Source: Posidonia oceanica
Lineage: Eukaryota > Streptophyta > Magnoliopsida > Alismatales > Posidoniaceae
DNA: 64,000 bases
Direction: 5' to 3'
Assembly (NCBI GenBank): GCA_037176725.1
Contig: JAZBRS010000060.1
Span: 54,464,001 to 54,528,000 of the forward strand
Shown: positions 45,433-56,326 of the stretch, piece by piece
How positions within the stretch are numbered: position 1 is the first letter of the stretch
Layout of the letters: the number at the start of each line of letters is the position of its first letter
Program-made: the position numbers and the translations under genes
The notes under the pieces: generated by a model
The model's database searches: none
Told to the model about the DNA's origin: nothing
Seen by the model: the letters and a program-made list of their open reading frames with translations, nothing else

Positions 45433-46637
45433 AGCTGACCGAGAGCAAGTGAGAACAGGGCTAAGACGGAAAATGAGAGGATGAGTCCTAGGACAAGCTA
45501 TCGTCCCTAAGGCGGACAGCTTGTGAGAGGGTGGTCGAGAAAAGGTGTCGCAACAAGGGCGTCAGTGTGAGAAAAAGCTCGAGCTCTGGCTAGGGAACTC
45601 GCTCACTGACCTGCACAACAGCCAAGACAAACAAGTGTTAAAACCTAAAGAAAAATGTAAATGTTTTAATTGTGGCATGAATGGCACTCATGCAAATGTA
45701 TGCTTTCTAGCATGCTCTCTCTCACCAATCTAGTGTGTCCTAGTAGGTTGTCTACTTCGGACTCCAACAAGTGTACGGGTCACCGACTCAGGCAGAAAGT
45801 AAGGTCCCCGTCTAAATCCTGGCCAAAGCTCAAGTAAACAATGGATAGTGCGTTAGGAGCCTCGACCCTACCAAAGCATGGGTTGTACCCTCTACTAACA
45901 CGGACACAACCCCTGATGAGGCGGAACAGACCGATCAACTTGCCCCATGCCAAAGCAATGAAACAAGAGACCGATACTGCCCTTCTCAGACTGCTAGGTG
46001 GACTCAGAGATGAGAAGTTGCATGTCCTATATGATCATTCATGCAAATTTGATTAAAGTTTTTTACTTGCATGTTTTATTAACTCAAAGGGGGATGAATG
46101 TGTGTTTGCGTCTCTAGTTGCTCCTAGAATTGATTTTACTTGCCATTTTTAATTAGCCAAGGGGGAAGCAACCATTCTCTAATTGTCCTTAGGCTTAATG
46201 CGAAACGGGAAGAAAATCACCCAAATATGGCAAGCAAGCAACACACATCATTACAAAAGGCATGCTCATGGTATGTGCTAGTGTTGTGTCACATGATTAG
46301 TGAAAATAAAAGACAACCAACACATCAAAAGGCATATATACGCATGGCATGTGTATAAGTGGAGTGACATAGCATATCTGTGTAAGAATAAGCCAAACAT
46401 CAATCAAAAGGCATGGATTGTCATGATAATCAAGCAAAACATGGTAATTTAAACGCTGGGATAAGCAAAATGCAAGAATTAATCACGATAATCAAACAAG
46501 TATGGTAAATAAATGCTAAACTGAGCAAAGATATAAATCAATATGATAAATAAACAAGCATGGTGATTAAATGCTAATCTAAGTAAGGTAAGCCACACAA
46601 AAGCGGAAAGGCGAAAAACGAAAGTCGGAGTCTAGTA
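45433..46637 (-). other. TE4 leader
   Basis: Noncoding region between PBS and gag, homologous to the TE2 and TE7 leaders (GGCATGAATGGCAC near 45672; GGTTGTACCCTCTACTAAC near 45880). No gene recognised. Confidence 0.7.
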
Positions 46638-46655
46638 CCCCCAGCGGAGTCGCCA
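46638..46655 (-). other. TE4 primer binding site
   Basis: The minus strand reads TGGCGACTCCGCTGGGGG, six bases after the LTR end GTCACA. The consensus suits tRNA-Arg. Confidence 0.88.
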
Positions 46656-46969
46656 CTTTCCTGTGACCATCCTGCCGCTCGAATGATGACGCGGTCACAC
46701 GCTGCTAGAGCTCATGCGCGCCAATCGACGTAGAGGGAGGAAGACACGGTCAATGGTGAATCCGGGGAGGAAAACTCAACTCGAAAACACCGAGAAAACA
46801 AGCAGAGAACGCAAAGGAAAACAAAAACAAAGACATGGAGTCTCCACGTAATCTATTAAAACCGGAAGACTAGAAAAACAATGTATGAAAACATGCAAGA
46901 AAACTCATGCAGTTTAAAAATATGCCAATCCGATCCAAATGTATATGACACAAGGTCAATGCAGTCTAG

Positions 46970-47050
46970 AGAAAGGGTTAGGACTCCTGTTACATGCGGG
47001 GAAGGTGTTAGGCACCCCCGACACGCCCATGGAAATCGGTCCTTCTTGGC
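46970..47050 (-). other. Conserved LTR 3' block (TE4)
   Basis: Core 46997-47020 with CGGGG/CCCCG and GTG/CAC pairing, as in TE1. Confidence 0.75.
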
Positions 47051-47300
47051 TAATCCGCTCTTGTGTGGCTATTGTTGGCAAATAACGCCAGTTTATGTTC
47101 GCCCTAAGGCAGTATGCAATATGCATTTATAAACCAGGCAATGCTTGAAAAACCTTGTTAAAACGATTAATTAGAATTAGAATGCCGCAAAGAGATGGCA
47201 AACATGCTAGAGAAACATAACTGAAACTAGAATGAGTCAAGTAATCAAAGCAAAGGGCGGCAAAGGGGTGGCTTTGTCCACTGTCTGAGTTCCTGTCTGG

Positions 47301-48729
47301 GTCGCCACTCTGAACGGCGACGATGCAAGTCACCTGTTGGACCAGCGATGCACATATCGCCCCTCAGTGCAGCAACGTCCCATGTAGCTGCTATGAGCGG
47401 CACTAGAGCTTATTGCTGCTCAGACAGGTGACCGAAGCCATTACAGACAGCGACATTCATGGCCATAAAAGGGCTATGCAGACAATGCGAAACTTGACAC
47501 TAAAATCATAGAAATGAAGATGGCGTATCCAAGATCAAAACCATGTAACTACTTTGTGAAATGGAAACATGGATCACGAGATACAACCGTCTAAAATCCG
47601 GTAGGGGGACTGTTAAAAATACAGTCGAGTCGCTGGTGTGACAGGCAGCCCAACTGACAGTCCAGGGCCAAACTTCATCACCAAATCCCATGCCCAAGGC
47701 TATGCAAGATTAAAAACTAAAGGCATGGAATTGAAGACCAGTCATCCACGATTGCAAGGACACAAAAAACACTTAAAATGGCTGCCTGGATCGCCTGAAG
47801 CATTGGCCCAAAGTTCGGCCGATGACAGTCCGGTGATATAGACGAGTCGCCGCTAGGAGGGGCGACACACCTGGCAGTCTATTGGATGAACTTCGACACC
47901 GAAATGCATGTCACACGTGAAACCTAAAAGGCCGGAGTTGATTAGGGAAGCTTCATGGCAGTCCCACGATCACAGGCACACCTTCAATGTGGGAAATGGC
48001 GGTCCGAGTTGCCCCACCTACCTCCTCCACTTTGCGCCGCTGGAGCTTGTCAAGTTCTAGCCACGTGAGGGAAGTGAGCAAGGGTTGTGGGAAGAGGCAA
48101 GCGCCTCTTTCCCACCTCCACTGGCTATTCACCGGCGTTGTCGTGCCTCATCGTCCGAATGGATGGCCGGGAGCTCAAAGGAGGCGCCGGACTAGCCAGA
48201 CACGGAAGGAGGAGGTTCGGGAACGTTCTCGGATACACAAGCATGCAATTGGGTGAGAGACTTCACCTCTGTAGCTCGCCGGAGTTGGCAAATGGAGGTG
48301 GAAGGGATGACCGGCGTTGGGTGCGGGTGGCAACAGCGGGCACGGGATGCTTGGGAATCGCTCAGGACCGCTTGAAATCGCACAAGGAAGCTCTGGGATT
48401 CTCTCTGGGATCTATATTCTCACAAGGGAGGCTCTGGCTCCTCAATGTGGTGATGGGTTCATTGTGGAGGTCGCCAGTTTTGTTTTGGCATCGTCTGGCA
48501 AGAAGGACGATAGTAGGGACACACCCTGGAGCTCGCGGTGGGAGATGGTGTGCATGGGAACGAGCTCAGAGTGGCAGGCATGCTCTATAAGGAGGTGGCG
48601 TGCACAATGTGGAGCAGGTCGACAAGGGGGTGGCTGGAAGCGTCCAAACGAGCGCACGGCGGGAGAGTTTCTCACAGTGAGTCGCCCGTCTCGACGGCGA
48701 CAAACCCAGTCGCCACTATTAGAGGTGAC
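47301..48729. repeat. Four 21-nt GTCGCC-N9-GGCGAC modules in TE4 LTR
   Basis: Modules lie at 47301-47321, 47846-47866, 48681-48701 and 48709-48729 (the last with GGTGAC). All are exactly 6+9+6. Hexamers pair perfectly in the first three; the nine central bases differ. The same format occurs in TE6. Confidence 0.9.
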
Positions 48730-48891
48730 GGGACTAGTCACTGCTGGGGCTGGCGACAGAACGTGAGATCCAGGGGACCGGGCCTACTGGGCTTGGGAGT
48801 TGGGCTTTGGGGTTAAATGGTTTTAAGGCTTAGGTGGGAAATGGGCTTAGGGTTTGAGTGAAGTTTGAGTGAGGTTTTGGTTGAGGTTTTG

Positions 48892-48935
48892 ATTTAGGTT
48901 TAGGTTTAGGTTTAGGTTTAGGTTTAGGTTTAAGG
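48892..48935. repeat. Short TTTAGG run
   Basis: About seven consecutive TTTAGG hexamers in the TE4 LTR, with related GGTTTAGG words nearby. It is not the plant telomere heptamer TTTAGGG. Confidence 0.85.
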
Positions 48936-49135
48936 TTTGGAATTGGGATTAGGATTAGATTTGGGGATTAGGTTTGGGATTTGGAATGATTTGTTGGCTT
49001 TGAAATGGGGTTTAGGACAGGGATAGGGTTTAGGTTTAGGTTTAAATGGGTTGAGGTTTTGGTTGAGTCTGCCGCTTCCGAGTGAGCCTCCAAAGAGATC
49101 CGTCGATAGCCAACTGCCAAAATGGGGTGCCTACT

Positions 49136-50346
49136 CTTCCTTAGCCCTATCAGAGCCCGGAAGTAGCGTCCCGTGGCTTGCCAGTCTTCTCCAAGGCCGG
49201 CGGTCGTCTGTTTTCGGTGAGAAAGGGATGGAGGTAGAGGAGGCCGTCTAAGCCTCATTTTATTGTTTTTATTGCATGAATATATTCTCTAGTATGCCAT
49301 CTAGCTCTATGTATGCTTAGTCAAATTTTCGTCATTGCTTGCATGGCCAAAATGGGCGTCAAAGGTCGCTGTTTGGGACTGTTGGGTTGCTTCCGGTAGT
49401 CCTTTGGCGTGACTTTGAGCTGCCATAATTTGCGATCCAGACGTCCATTTTGCATAGTGATTATATGGTTTTAATCTTGGATATGTCCTCTATATTGCCA
49501 TGTTGTTTATTGTGTATTTTGCAATGTTTATGTGCTCTCTAGCCAGCGATGAAGTTGGTTGTCTGAAGCAGTGAGCAGTAGGTTCCATAGCCCGTCTGAC
49601 AGGCGACTGGAGCCGCCACCGCTCACTTCAGTGCCTTGTGCCGACGTTGCTCCGACTAGTGCCCCGTGCCGTTGCCCTGCTGGCTGGCGACTCAGGCCAC
49701 TGTTCAGACAGTGGACAGAGCCATATTTGCCGCCTTGTTTTGTTCATTTACTTAATTTGTTTACCTCTAACTTCGCTTCCTTGTTTGTTTTACCATAACA
49801 TTATGGCATTCTAGCCTTAATCATCCATATTTGGCATGTTTTCACTAAGCATAGCATGGTTTCAAAATGACATTTAAGCAAGTAAAGCATACATTAGGCA
49901 TTCATAGCATCCCTCTCCCCTTGGGTGTACAGTAAAGGCAAGCATTTGTCGACATTCCTGCATATGCGAGCGAGAAGCCTAGAAAGACCGATTCCAGGCG
50001 TACCAAGGGTGCCTAACACCTTCCCCGTGCGTAACAGGAGTCCTTACCCTTTCTCTTGGCCTGCAATGACCATTATGCCCTTATCCTAAGCACGAGTTAT
50101 TTATTTTTGCATAACATTGCACCTCTTTGCATGTTTTCATGCTTTCCTCGGTTTTCCTCGTCTTCCGATTTAATAGACTAGGTGGCGACTCCGATTTTGC
50201 TTTATCTTTGTTTTTCTACCCTTTTCTGATGTTTTTGAGTCGAGTTTCCTTCCTTGGATCCACCCGTTATCAGTGGCCTCTCATCGGTCGGTGCACGTGA
50301 GCTCTAGCAGCACGCATGGACGTGCCGATTCGACGGGATCGCTATA
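49136..50346 (+). mobile_element. TE7 5' LTR, 3' portion
   Basis: The right 1.2 kb of an LTR whose left part lies beyond TE4, off-window. It holds the conserved 3' block (49968-50065), an internal PBS-like TGGCGACTCC (50183-50192) after AATAGACTAGG, and ends GCTATA at 50346 with the PBS next to it. Confidence 0.85.
49968..50065 (+). other. Conserved LTR 3' block (TE7)
   Basis: Core 50005-50026 reads AAGGGTGCCTAACACCTT; GTG/CAC and AAG/CTT pair around CCTAA. Confidence 0.75.
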
Positions 50347-50347
50347 G

Positions 50348-50365
50348 TGGCGACTCCGCTGGGGA
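50348..50365 (+). other. TE7 primer binding site
   Basis: TGGCGACTCCGCTGGGGA, the best kept copy of the Tat-type site in the window. Confidence 0.92.
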
Positions 50366-51495
50366 TTCTAGACTCTGGCTTTCGTTTTGGCTTTTCGCTT
50401 GCAGGGATTTTTTTGCGCTTATGCATGCCTTATCCGCTTGCTTGCTTGCCCATTTACTTTACTTGCTTTATTTCCTGCTTAATGCTACATTTGCTTACCT
50501 ATGCTTTATTTCATGCATTATACATGCCTAAATACTTGCTTGACGCAATAATACATGCCTTTTGAGTGATGAATGCTTTGTTTTACACAATTGCTATGCC
50601 ACCACACATGCACATGCCATGTATTCAAGCCTTTTGATATGATGAGTGCTTTCTTTTCACCATCATGTCCACAACACCAGCACATGCCATGCACATGCCT
50701 TTTGCCTTGGTATATGGTTGTTTGCATGCCATGACTTGATGTTTCTTTCCCCTTCATGCTTTTGCCATGCTTAGGATATTAGAAACATGTTTGCTCCCCT
50801 TTGGCTTAATTTAAAAGTAACAATAAAGCCAAACTTTGAATTTTAAGCACAACTAGAGCCAAAACTTGCAATTTTCCCTTTGGCTAAATAAAATGCAAGT
50901 AAAACACATTAAAGCATCTTTGCATAACTGTTCATTTTAGAAAGCATGCATCTTCTCATCCCTAAGTCCTCCCACTTAGTCTGAGAAAGACAGTCCCGGT
51001 TTCTTGTTCCACTGCTTTGGCAAGGGGCAAGCAAGCCGGTCTGTCCTCCCTTGTCTAGAGCCACGTCAGTGTTAGTAGAGGGTACAACCCATGCTTTGGC
51101 AGGGTCGAGGCTCCTAACGCACCACACGCTATACCTGAGCTTTGGCCAGGGTTTAGACGGGGACCTTCTTTTTCTGACCTGGAGTTAATAAACCCATACC
51201 CATGAGTGAGTCCAAGTAGGCCACCTACTTAGGACATGCATGGTGAGAGAGCGCATAATAGGGCATTCATCTGCATGTGTGCCATTCATGCCACCCTAAT
51301 AACTTGCATTGCGTCCATCTTCTAACGCCTTTGCTATTTTGCCTGCCCACAGGTAGGTGCGAGTTCCTCAGCCAAGAGCCCAAGTGTCCCTCCTATTTGT
51401 CTCCAAGCTAGCCGTCGCCTTCGACAATAGCTCGTCTTAGGTCTCGTGTCTCTGCTCTCAGCCGCAGACTCATTCGCACTTGCTCGCGGTCCGTT
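50366..51495 (+). other. TE7 leader
   Basis: Noncoding leader homologous to those of TE2 and TE4, with GGCATGTGCATG-type words at 50600-50730, the GGTTGTACCCTCTACTAAC block (seen inverted near 51078), and the GGCATGAATGGCAC word (seen inverted near 51280). Confidence 0.7.
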
Positions 51496-52535
51496 ATGGC
51501 CCAGCAAACCAGCGAGCCTCTTTCCTCTTTGGCATCGGAGGGGATCCCGATTTTGGTCCCTCCTTCCCTCGCTTTGACATCTGCCGTCTCTTCGCCGCTT
51601 CTGGTGCAGGAGACTTCCCAACCCCTTTATTTGGAATGAGGGCCGACCCCAGTTGACCTGGAGCTTGTCACTGAGTCAACCACGGTGACCGCCACTCAGG
51701 CTCCAGGAGCGTCGCCTTTTGTTCTCCCCCTGTTGACTCCTCTGTTTCCGTGCCTCCTTTGGCAGACACCCCTTTGCGCCCTGGCCTGTCGATTGATGAG
51801 TCCCTTGCCTTGCGAGCATGATGTTTGTTGGCTAAAGCCGAGAGGTTGCGAGACATGGCTTTTGCACTTGACCCGACTGCGGTCCACTCTTTCCTTCCGA
51901 CCCCTGAGGTTGCAGTGCAGCCCACCACACTGCATTTCCACCCTTGCCATCGCCCCAGCTCCTCACAGCTCCAGCGATGTGGGCGTATTATCTGCCTCCT
52001 ACATCTACACAGCACTATCCACTACATGCTACTCCATCACTTGGTGGCCAATCTCTTGGATTGGTAGGAGCGTAGCACCCTCAGAGTCCGTTGCCTGGGA
52101 CCGTGCCGATGCAACAGCAGCTGCTCCCACACACTGCACCTTACACTGCACTGCATACTATCTATTCACTCCATTTGCATCAAGTTCAGACCCCAACATG
52201 CATGTCACAACACCTTTCACCCCTCCACGGGTATGCTGGCCCTCACGCCTCGACATCGGGTGGCGTGATGGTGGATCCGAAGGAGCAATTTCGCGCGACC
52301 CATACAACATACGCTATCCCTGCCTTAGCTGCACAATCATCACCAGCAGTAGTGTCTAACACCCTCCTTGCTAGGATGGGTGTTCTAGAAAGAGCACTTC
52401 GTCAAGTGCAAGGCACGGACCGCCAGTCCTACAAATTCTGGGACCTCTGCTACTTCCCAGAGGCCACACTCCCTTTGAAATTCTATATTCCGGAATTCGA
52501 AAAGTACAATGGTAGAGGCTACCCCATCTCACATC
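51496..52535 (+). pseudogene. TE7 gag, N-terminal part, cut by TE8
   Basis: It starts ATG-GCC-CAG at 51496 as in TE1. After a Pro/Leu-rich, frame-shifted N-terminus, the 52091 frame reads ERALRQVQGTDRQSYKFWDL, CYFPEATLPLKFYIPEF, EKYNGRGYPISHL and stops matching gag at 52535, where the TE8 LTR begins. The remainder of gag and any pol lie beyond TE8, outside the window. Confidence 0.85.
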
Positions 52536-53368
52536 TGTGGAATGTGGAAAAAAATCGAGAACTGGGGGTTTTGTCTTGCTTTGGTCACTTCGACCGTCGT
52601 TGGCGTTGCCTACCCCCGTTCTTCTTGGTGCACTCTTTTTTAGCTTGTGAGGTGGTGAGAAGAAGCTCTGGTTCTTTTGTTCTCGTTACCTCACTTTTCC
52701 CGGCGCCTTTCCTTGTATCCAACTCTGTCGCTCCACAAGAGATGGAATCGGTGTGATCGCCACTCTAGGTTACTTTCGCCGGCCCTCGAGACACCTTGGG
52801 AGATGTGGGGTGTGGGTTCTGCTACCTTGGGATAACGCCGACACTACCCAAGGGTGCCCGTGCTTGGTGAATCTCTTCTTCTTCTTCTTCCTCCTTATAA
52901 GACAAATGTTAACAACACAAACAGAAATAGCACATATATGAATTAATATGGCGTAGTATTTTATTCAGAATATGCAAAACAAAACATGAATATACGTGGA
53001 AAAGAAACTCACCCGAGAGATTTGATCCCCCTAGTTGCAACTAATGTAAATGATTATACTATCCTATTCTATGTAATCAAAATATGATATGAAGAAAGGA
53101 AATGAAAGAAACTACAATAAAGGATCCCCTTTTAATTGATGCACATAGTGCCATGCGGATCGACACGATGTTACCGTCGATAAAGGAAGACTAAACTTTT
53201 CTTAGAACTCTCTCAAGGATTGATTTCTCTCCACTATTTTTCTCTGAAATTCGTGGTCTCAAATCTCAAAAATCTGTCCTAAATTCCTCCCAAAATTCGT
53301 TCCTCTCAAATTCTCATGAACCACTTACTCAAGTTTTCCGTCCCTTCACCTAGTGGGGGTACCCCTGC

Positions 53369-53376
53369 TTTTATTA
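53369..53376 (-). promoter_or_regulatory. TATA-like element in TE8 LTR
   Basis: TAATAAAA on the minus strand, downstream of both inverted-repeat units in LTR orientation and followed by GCAGGGG. Confidence 0.45.
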
Positions 53377-53439
53377 AAGTAGGGGAGGAACAAAAAAGGC
53401 ATGGCAAGACCAGCTCAACAAAGTTTCCAATTCAGGGAT

Positions 53440-53717
53440 GTTATACGCTGGAAAACCAGCGTACAACGTTATGCACTAGAATACCAGCGTATAACGACCT
53501 CCAAGGTTTAGATGCCAGGATAAAGGAATATTCTCCAATTAAAATGTCATTAAGTGTGATTAAACCAGTGTTGATTGCTTTGACTGGTCAACAGGTTCTG
53601 AAGAAGGCATAAATCATAGATCACGATTTTGGCCAAATAAGGAAAATTAGTGACTGACACTATTGGACGTTGGAAAACCATCGTCCAACGTTATAAGCTG
53701 GGAATCCAACGTATAAC
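53440..53717. repeat. Two four-arm inverted-repeat units in TE8 LTR
   Basis: Unit 53440-53496: TTATACGCTGG-AAAA-CCAGCGTACAA then GTTATGCACT..AGCGTATAAC. Unit 53662-53717: TTGGACGTTGG-AAAA-CCATCGTCCAA then GTTATAAGCTGG-GAAT-CCAACGTATAAC. It is the same four-arm layout as in TE5 but with other arm sequences. Confidence 0.88.
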
Positions 53718-53938
53718 ACCCTAAGTCAGCCCAACTTCCAAATTTGGTCAAGAACTGAAGGACATTCAGGCTATTGACACTTCAAGCTTAGCAATAAGGG
53801 ATAAAATAATGTTTTGAACCAAAGAATAAGTGTTTGGCTCAAAGTGAGAGGTCTTGGATTGAGCAAAGAGTTTCTAAGAACGACCCAATGCAACGGACTA
53901 TGCTACTATGAAGGAAGTGCCAAAACGGGGTATCTACA

Positions 53939-53955
53939 GATTACCCCTCATTGAA
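53939..53955 (-). other. TE8 polypurine tract
   Basis: The minus strand reads CAATGAGGGGTAATC directly before the LTR start, resembling GGAGGGGCATC of TE1 and TE6. Confidence 0.65.
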
Positions 53956-54116
53956 GATGGCTTAGGCATGAAGCTATCTACAAGGCGAGACAATACCCCC
54001 ATGTGGCGCTATCTAGAGATCCTAAATGAAATCCAATGCCTGCTGCAACCAGACTTGGACAAGACACAATGAGGGTCAGCTAAAGAAACACAGCTAAGGG
54101 GATTGCCCAAGGGGAA

Positions 54117-54276
54117 CAAAACTAAAGACACTACTGCGGGGTTGCCCGCAGAGGTCAAACTAAAAGACACTGCTATGGGGGTTGCCCGCAGGGGTCAAAC
54201 TAAAAGACACTGCTACGGGGGTTGCCCATAGTGGTCAAACTAAAAGACATGGCCACGGAGGTTGCCTGTGGGAGTG
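54117..54276 (+). repeat. 40-bp tandem array, four units
   Basis: Units start at 54117, 54157, 54197 and 54237 and read AAACTAAAAGACACTGCTAY plus GGGGGTTGCCCGCAGGGGTC. Confidence 0.9.
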
Positions 54277-54519
54277 AAGCTTAAAAGATGGATAGCTAAT
54301 GTTTCCAACGACCACACAATGCGAATGCAGTACAATGCACTATGCATGGATGCGTGTTGGCGGTAATGCAAAGGAGGTGATCATGATATGCAATGCATGA
54401 CCCTAGATAATGAGGTTCCTCCATCATTGCCAGCTTTAACTTGTATACCGGGTTGGCTCAGAAATTTTTCTCATCACCTAAGGCGGACTGACAAATGCGT
54501 GAATCCAATTTGTCATAAA

Positions 54520-55015
54520 CAGGTGCCCTTTCATCGAGCATAGCCTACACTCTCTATAGGGACCATCGTTTCATGACACGTGGGTTAGTGAGTGAGAGGT
54601 CCATAATGCTCCCAGGCAAAAGGGGATTGATCTCTTATCTGCTAGCCGCGTTGGCTTTGTTTGTCACAATCAGGTGTCTTTTCATCCAATGTTGCCTACA
54701 TTCTCAACAAAGACCGTCGTCTTGTGACCCAGAATTAGTGAACGATGGGTCCACTAACATCGTTGGCTTATTCGTCAGAAGCAGGTGTCCTTTCATCGAA
54801 TGTTGCCTACATCCTTGATAGATACCGTCGTCTTCTGACCCAGGAGTTAGTGAACGATGGGTCCACTAATACCGTTGGCTTTGCTTTGTTGACCCGGTTA
54901 TGCTCCGAGGTACCTACTTTTGATTGGTTTGCTTTGTTTATTCGGTTGTGCTCTGGGGTACCTGCTTTTGGATTTGTTTGCTTGGTTTATCTGGTTGTGC
55001 TCCGAGGTTTGTTAA
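54520..55015 (+). repeat. Two further degenerate tandem arrays
   Basis: At 54520-54870 three copies of ~110-135 bp share CAGGTGTCYTTTCATC and GATGGGTCCACTAA. At 54880-55015 three ~47-bp copies share CGGTTRTGCTCYGAGGTACC. Confidence 0.8.
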
Positions 55016-55059
55016 GGGACATGGCCACAGGGGTTTCCCGAGGGGGTCAAACAGAAAAT

Positions 55060-55735
55060 TAAAGCCTGAGCTGGATCAGTGATCCAACACTCAGAAACAA
55101 CGAGCTGGATCGATGATCCAACACTCGGAAATCAACCTTTAGGCGTTACCCAAAGGGAAAGCTAAAATAAAACAGACTGAGCTAGATCGGTGATCCAACA
55201 CTCGGAAATCAACCTTTAGGCGTTACCCAAAGGGAAAGCCGAAATAAAACAGATTGAGCTGGATAGGTGATCCAACACTCAGGGACAACGAGCTGGCTCA
55301 GTGATCCAACACTCGGAAATCAACCTTTAGGCATTACCCAAAGGGAAAGCTGAAATAAAACATACTGAGCTGGATCGGCGATCCAACACTCAGGAAATCA
55401 ACCTTTAGGCGTTACCCAAAGGGAAAGCTGAAATAGAACTGACTAAGCTGGATCAGTGATCCAACACTTAGGGACAACGAGCTGGATCGGTGATCCAACA
55501 CTCGGAAATCAACCTTTAGGTGTTACCCAAAGGGAAAGCTGAAATAAAGCATACTGAGCTGGATCGGTGATCCAACACTCAGAGACAACGAGCTGGATCG
55601 GTGATCCAACACTCAGAAATCAACCTTTAGGCGTTACCCAAAGGGAAAGCTAAAATAAAGCAAACTGAGCTGGATCAGTGATCCAACACTCAGGAAATCA
55701 ACCTTTAGGCGTTACCCAAAGGGAAAGCTGTGATA
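55060..55735 (+). repeat. Alternating array with GGATCGGTGATCC
   Basis: Two modules alternate: GAGCTGGATCGGTGATCCAA (with the GGATC..GATCC inverted repeat) and AATCAACCTTTAGGCGTTACC followed by CAAAGGGAAAGCTGAAATAAA. Roughly ten copies of the first and seven of the second. The first module is sometimes doubled. Confidence 0.9.
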
Positions 55736-55990
55736 AAACACCGAGGGGGTTGCCCAAGGTAAAGCCACGATAAAACACCGAGGGGGTTACCCAAGGTAAA
55801 GCTGCGATAAAACACCGAGGGGGTTGCCCAAGGTAAAGCTGCGATACAACACCGAGGAAGTTGCCCAAGGTAAAGCTGCGATAAAACACCGAGGGGGTTG
55901 CCCAAGGTAAAGCTACGATAAAACACTGAAGCAGTTGCCCAAGGTAAAGCTGCAATACAACACCGAGGGGGTTGCCCAAGGTAAAGAAAA
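55736..55990 (+). repeat. 37-bp tandem array, about seven units
   Basis: Units read AAAACACCGAGGGGGTTGCC plus CAAGGTAAAGCTGCGAT. All arrays from 54.1 to 56.0 kb share a GTTGCCC or GTTACCC core. The 93-codon minus frame over it is a repeat by-product. Confidence 0.92.
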
Positions 55991-56053
55991 GGATACTTCT
56001 CCGGTTATGCTCCAGGACATCCTGATTTGCTCTTGATTCTACTTTGGATCGTT

Positions 56054-56135
56054 AGATGCTGGATTTTTAGCGTTCAACGTTGGACGGGCTGCACTTCGCG
56101 TCTAACGTTGGACAGCCCGACGGCCACGTATAACG
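56054..56135 (+). promoter_or_regulatory. Inverted-repeat module upstream of PMD gene A
   Basis: GCGTTCAACGTTGGACGGGC, then GCGTCTAACGTTGGACAGCC, then ACGTATAACG. It has the arms of the TE5 and TE8 LTR units, placed about 100 bp before the TATA box. Confidence 0.75.
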
Positions 56136-56237
56136 ACTCGAGACAGACTGCCTTCTTTTCCTGTTCTGATATTACCGTTTTGGCAGTAAATCTTTGATTT
56201 TTCTTCATGTTTCCTTTCTGATGAAGGCATCAAGGCC

Positions 56238-56246
56238 TATATTAAG
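56238..56246 (+). promoter_or_regulatory. TATA box of PMD gene A
   Basis: TATATTAAG, 89 bp before the ATG at 56327. Confidence 0.6.
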
Positions 56247-56326
56247 CCCTTCTCCTAGCTTTGATCTGTAAAACCCTACTGATCTTTCTTTCTTGATTGA
56301 TTCGCAAAGAGTTGCGGCTTCCTCCC

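Larger units (their letters stand above)
18784..49135 (-). mobile_element. TE4: Tat-lineage Ty3/gypsy element, interrupted by four insertions
   Basis: On the minus strand: 5' LTR (49135 to 46662), PBS (46655 to 46638), leader, gag (45432 to 44079 and 34561 to about 33820), start of pol (to 32892), protease, linker, RT and both RNase H domains (29455 to 24883), and the start of integrase (18914 to 18784). Gaps are filled by TE6, TE5, TE3 and TE2. Junction duplications and continuing homology fix the order. Taking out TE5 (3,436 bp plus one TSD) brings 33474 and 29418 into the same frame. The 3' part lies left of TE2. Confidence 0.9.
46662..49135 (-). mobile_element. TE4 5' LTR, 2.5 kb
   Basis: On the minus strand it begins (T to A)GTAGGCACCCCATTTTGGCA at 49135 and ends GTCACA at 46662. 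It has the conserved 3' block (core 47020 to 46997), an internal PBS-like TGGAGACTCC (46846 to 46837), 21-nt modules at 47301, 47846, 48681 and 48709, and a TTTAGG run. CTTCC at 49136-49140 would be the near TSD. It interrupts the 5' LTR of TE7. Confidence 0.85.
52536..53938 (-). mobile_element. TE8 3' LTR, 1.4 kb
   Basis: On the minus strand it begins TGTAGATACCCCGTTTTGGCA and ends ACATTCCACA. In its own orientation it carries two four-arm inverted-repeat units (53717-53662 and 53496-53440), a TATA-like TAATAAAA (53376-53369), and a PBS-like TGGCGATCAC (52762-52753) about 220 bp before the end. Confidence 0.85.

Noticed and set aside
48892..48935. Interstitial telomere repeat
   Set aside because: The unit is TTTAGG, not TTTAGGG, the run is about 44 bp and it lies within a TE4 LTR rich in related words.
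52536..53938. TE8 LTR as a solo LTR
   Set aside because: Flanks ACATC and GATTA do not match, and a polypurine tract stands at the inner side, so it is the 3' LTR of a longer element.
55698..55979. Repetitive minus-strand protein (LGQPPRCFIAALPW-like repeats)
   Set aside because: It follows the 37-bp tandem array exactly; no start context or relative.
54117..55990. CRISPR-like array of regularly spaced repeats
   Set aside because: Units are contiguous tandem copies without unique spacers, in plant retrotransposon DNA.
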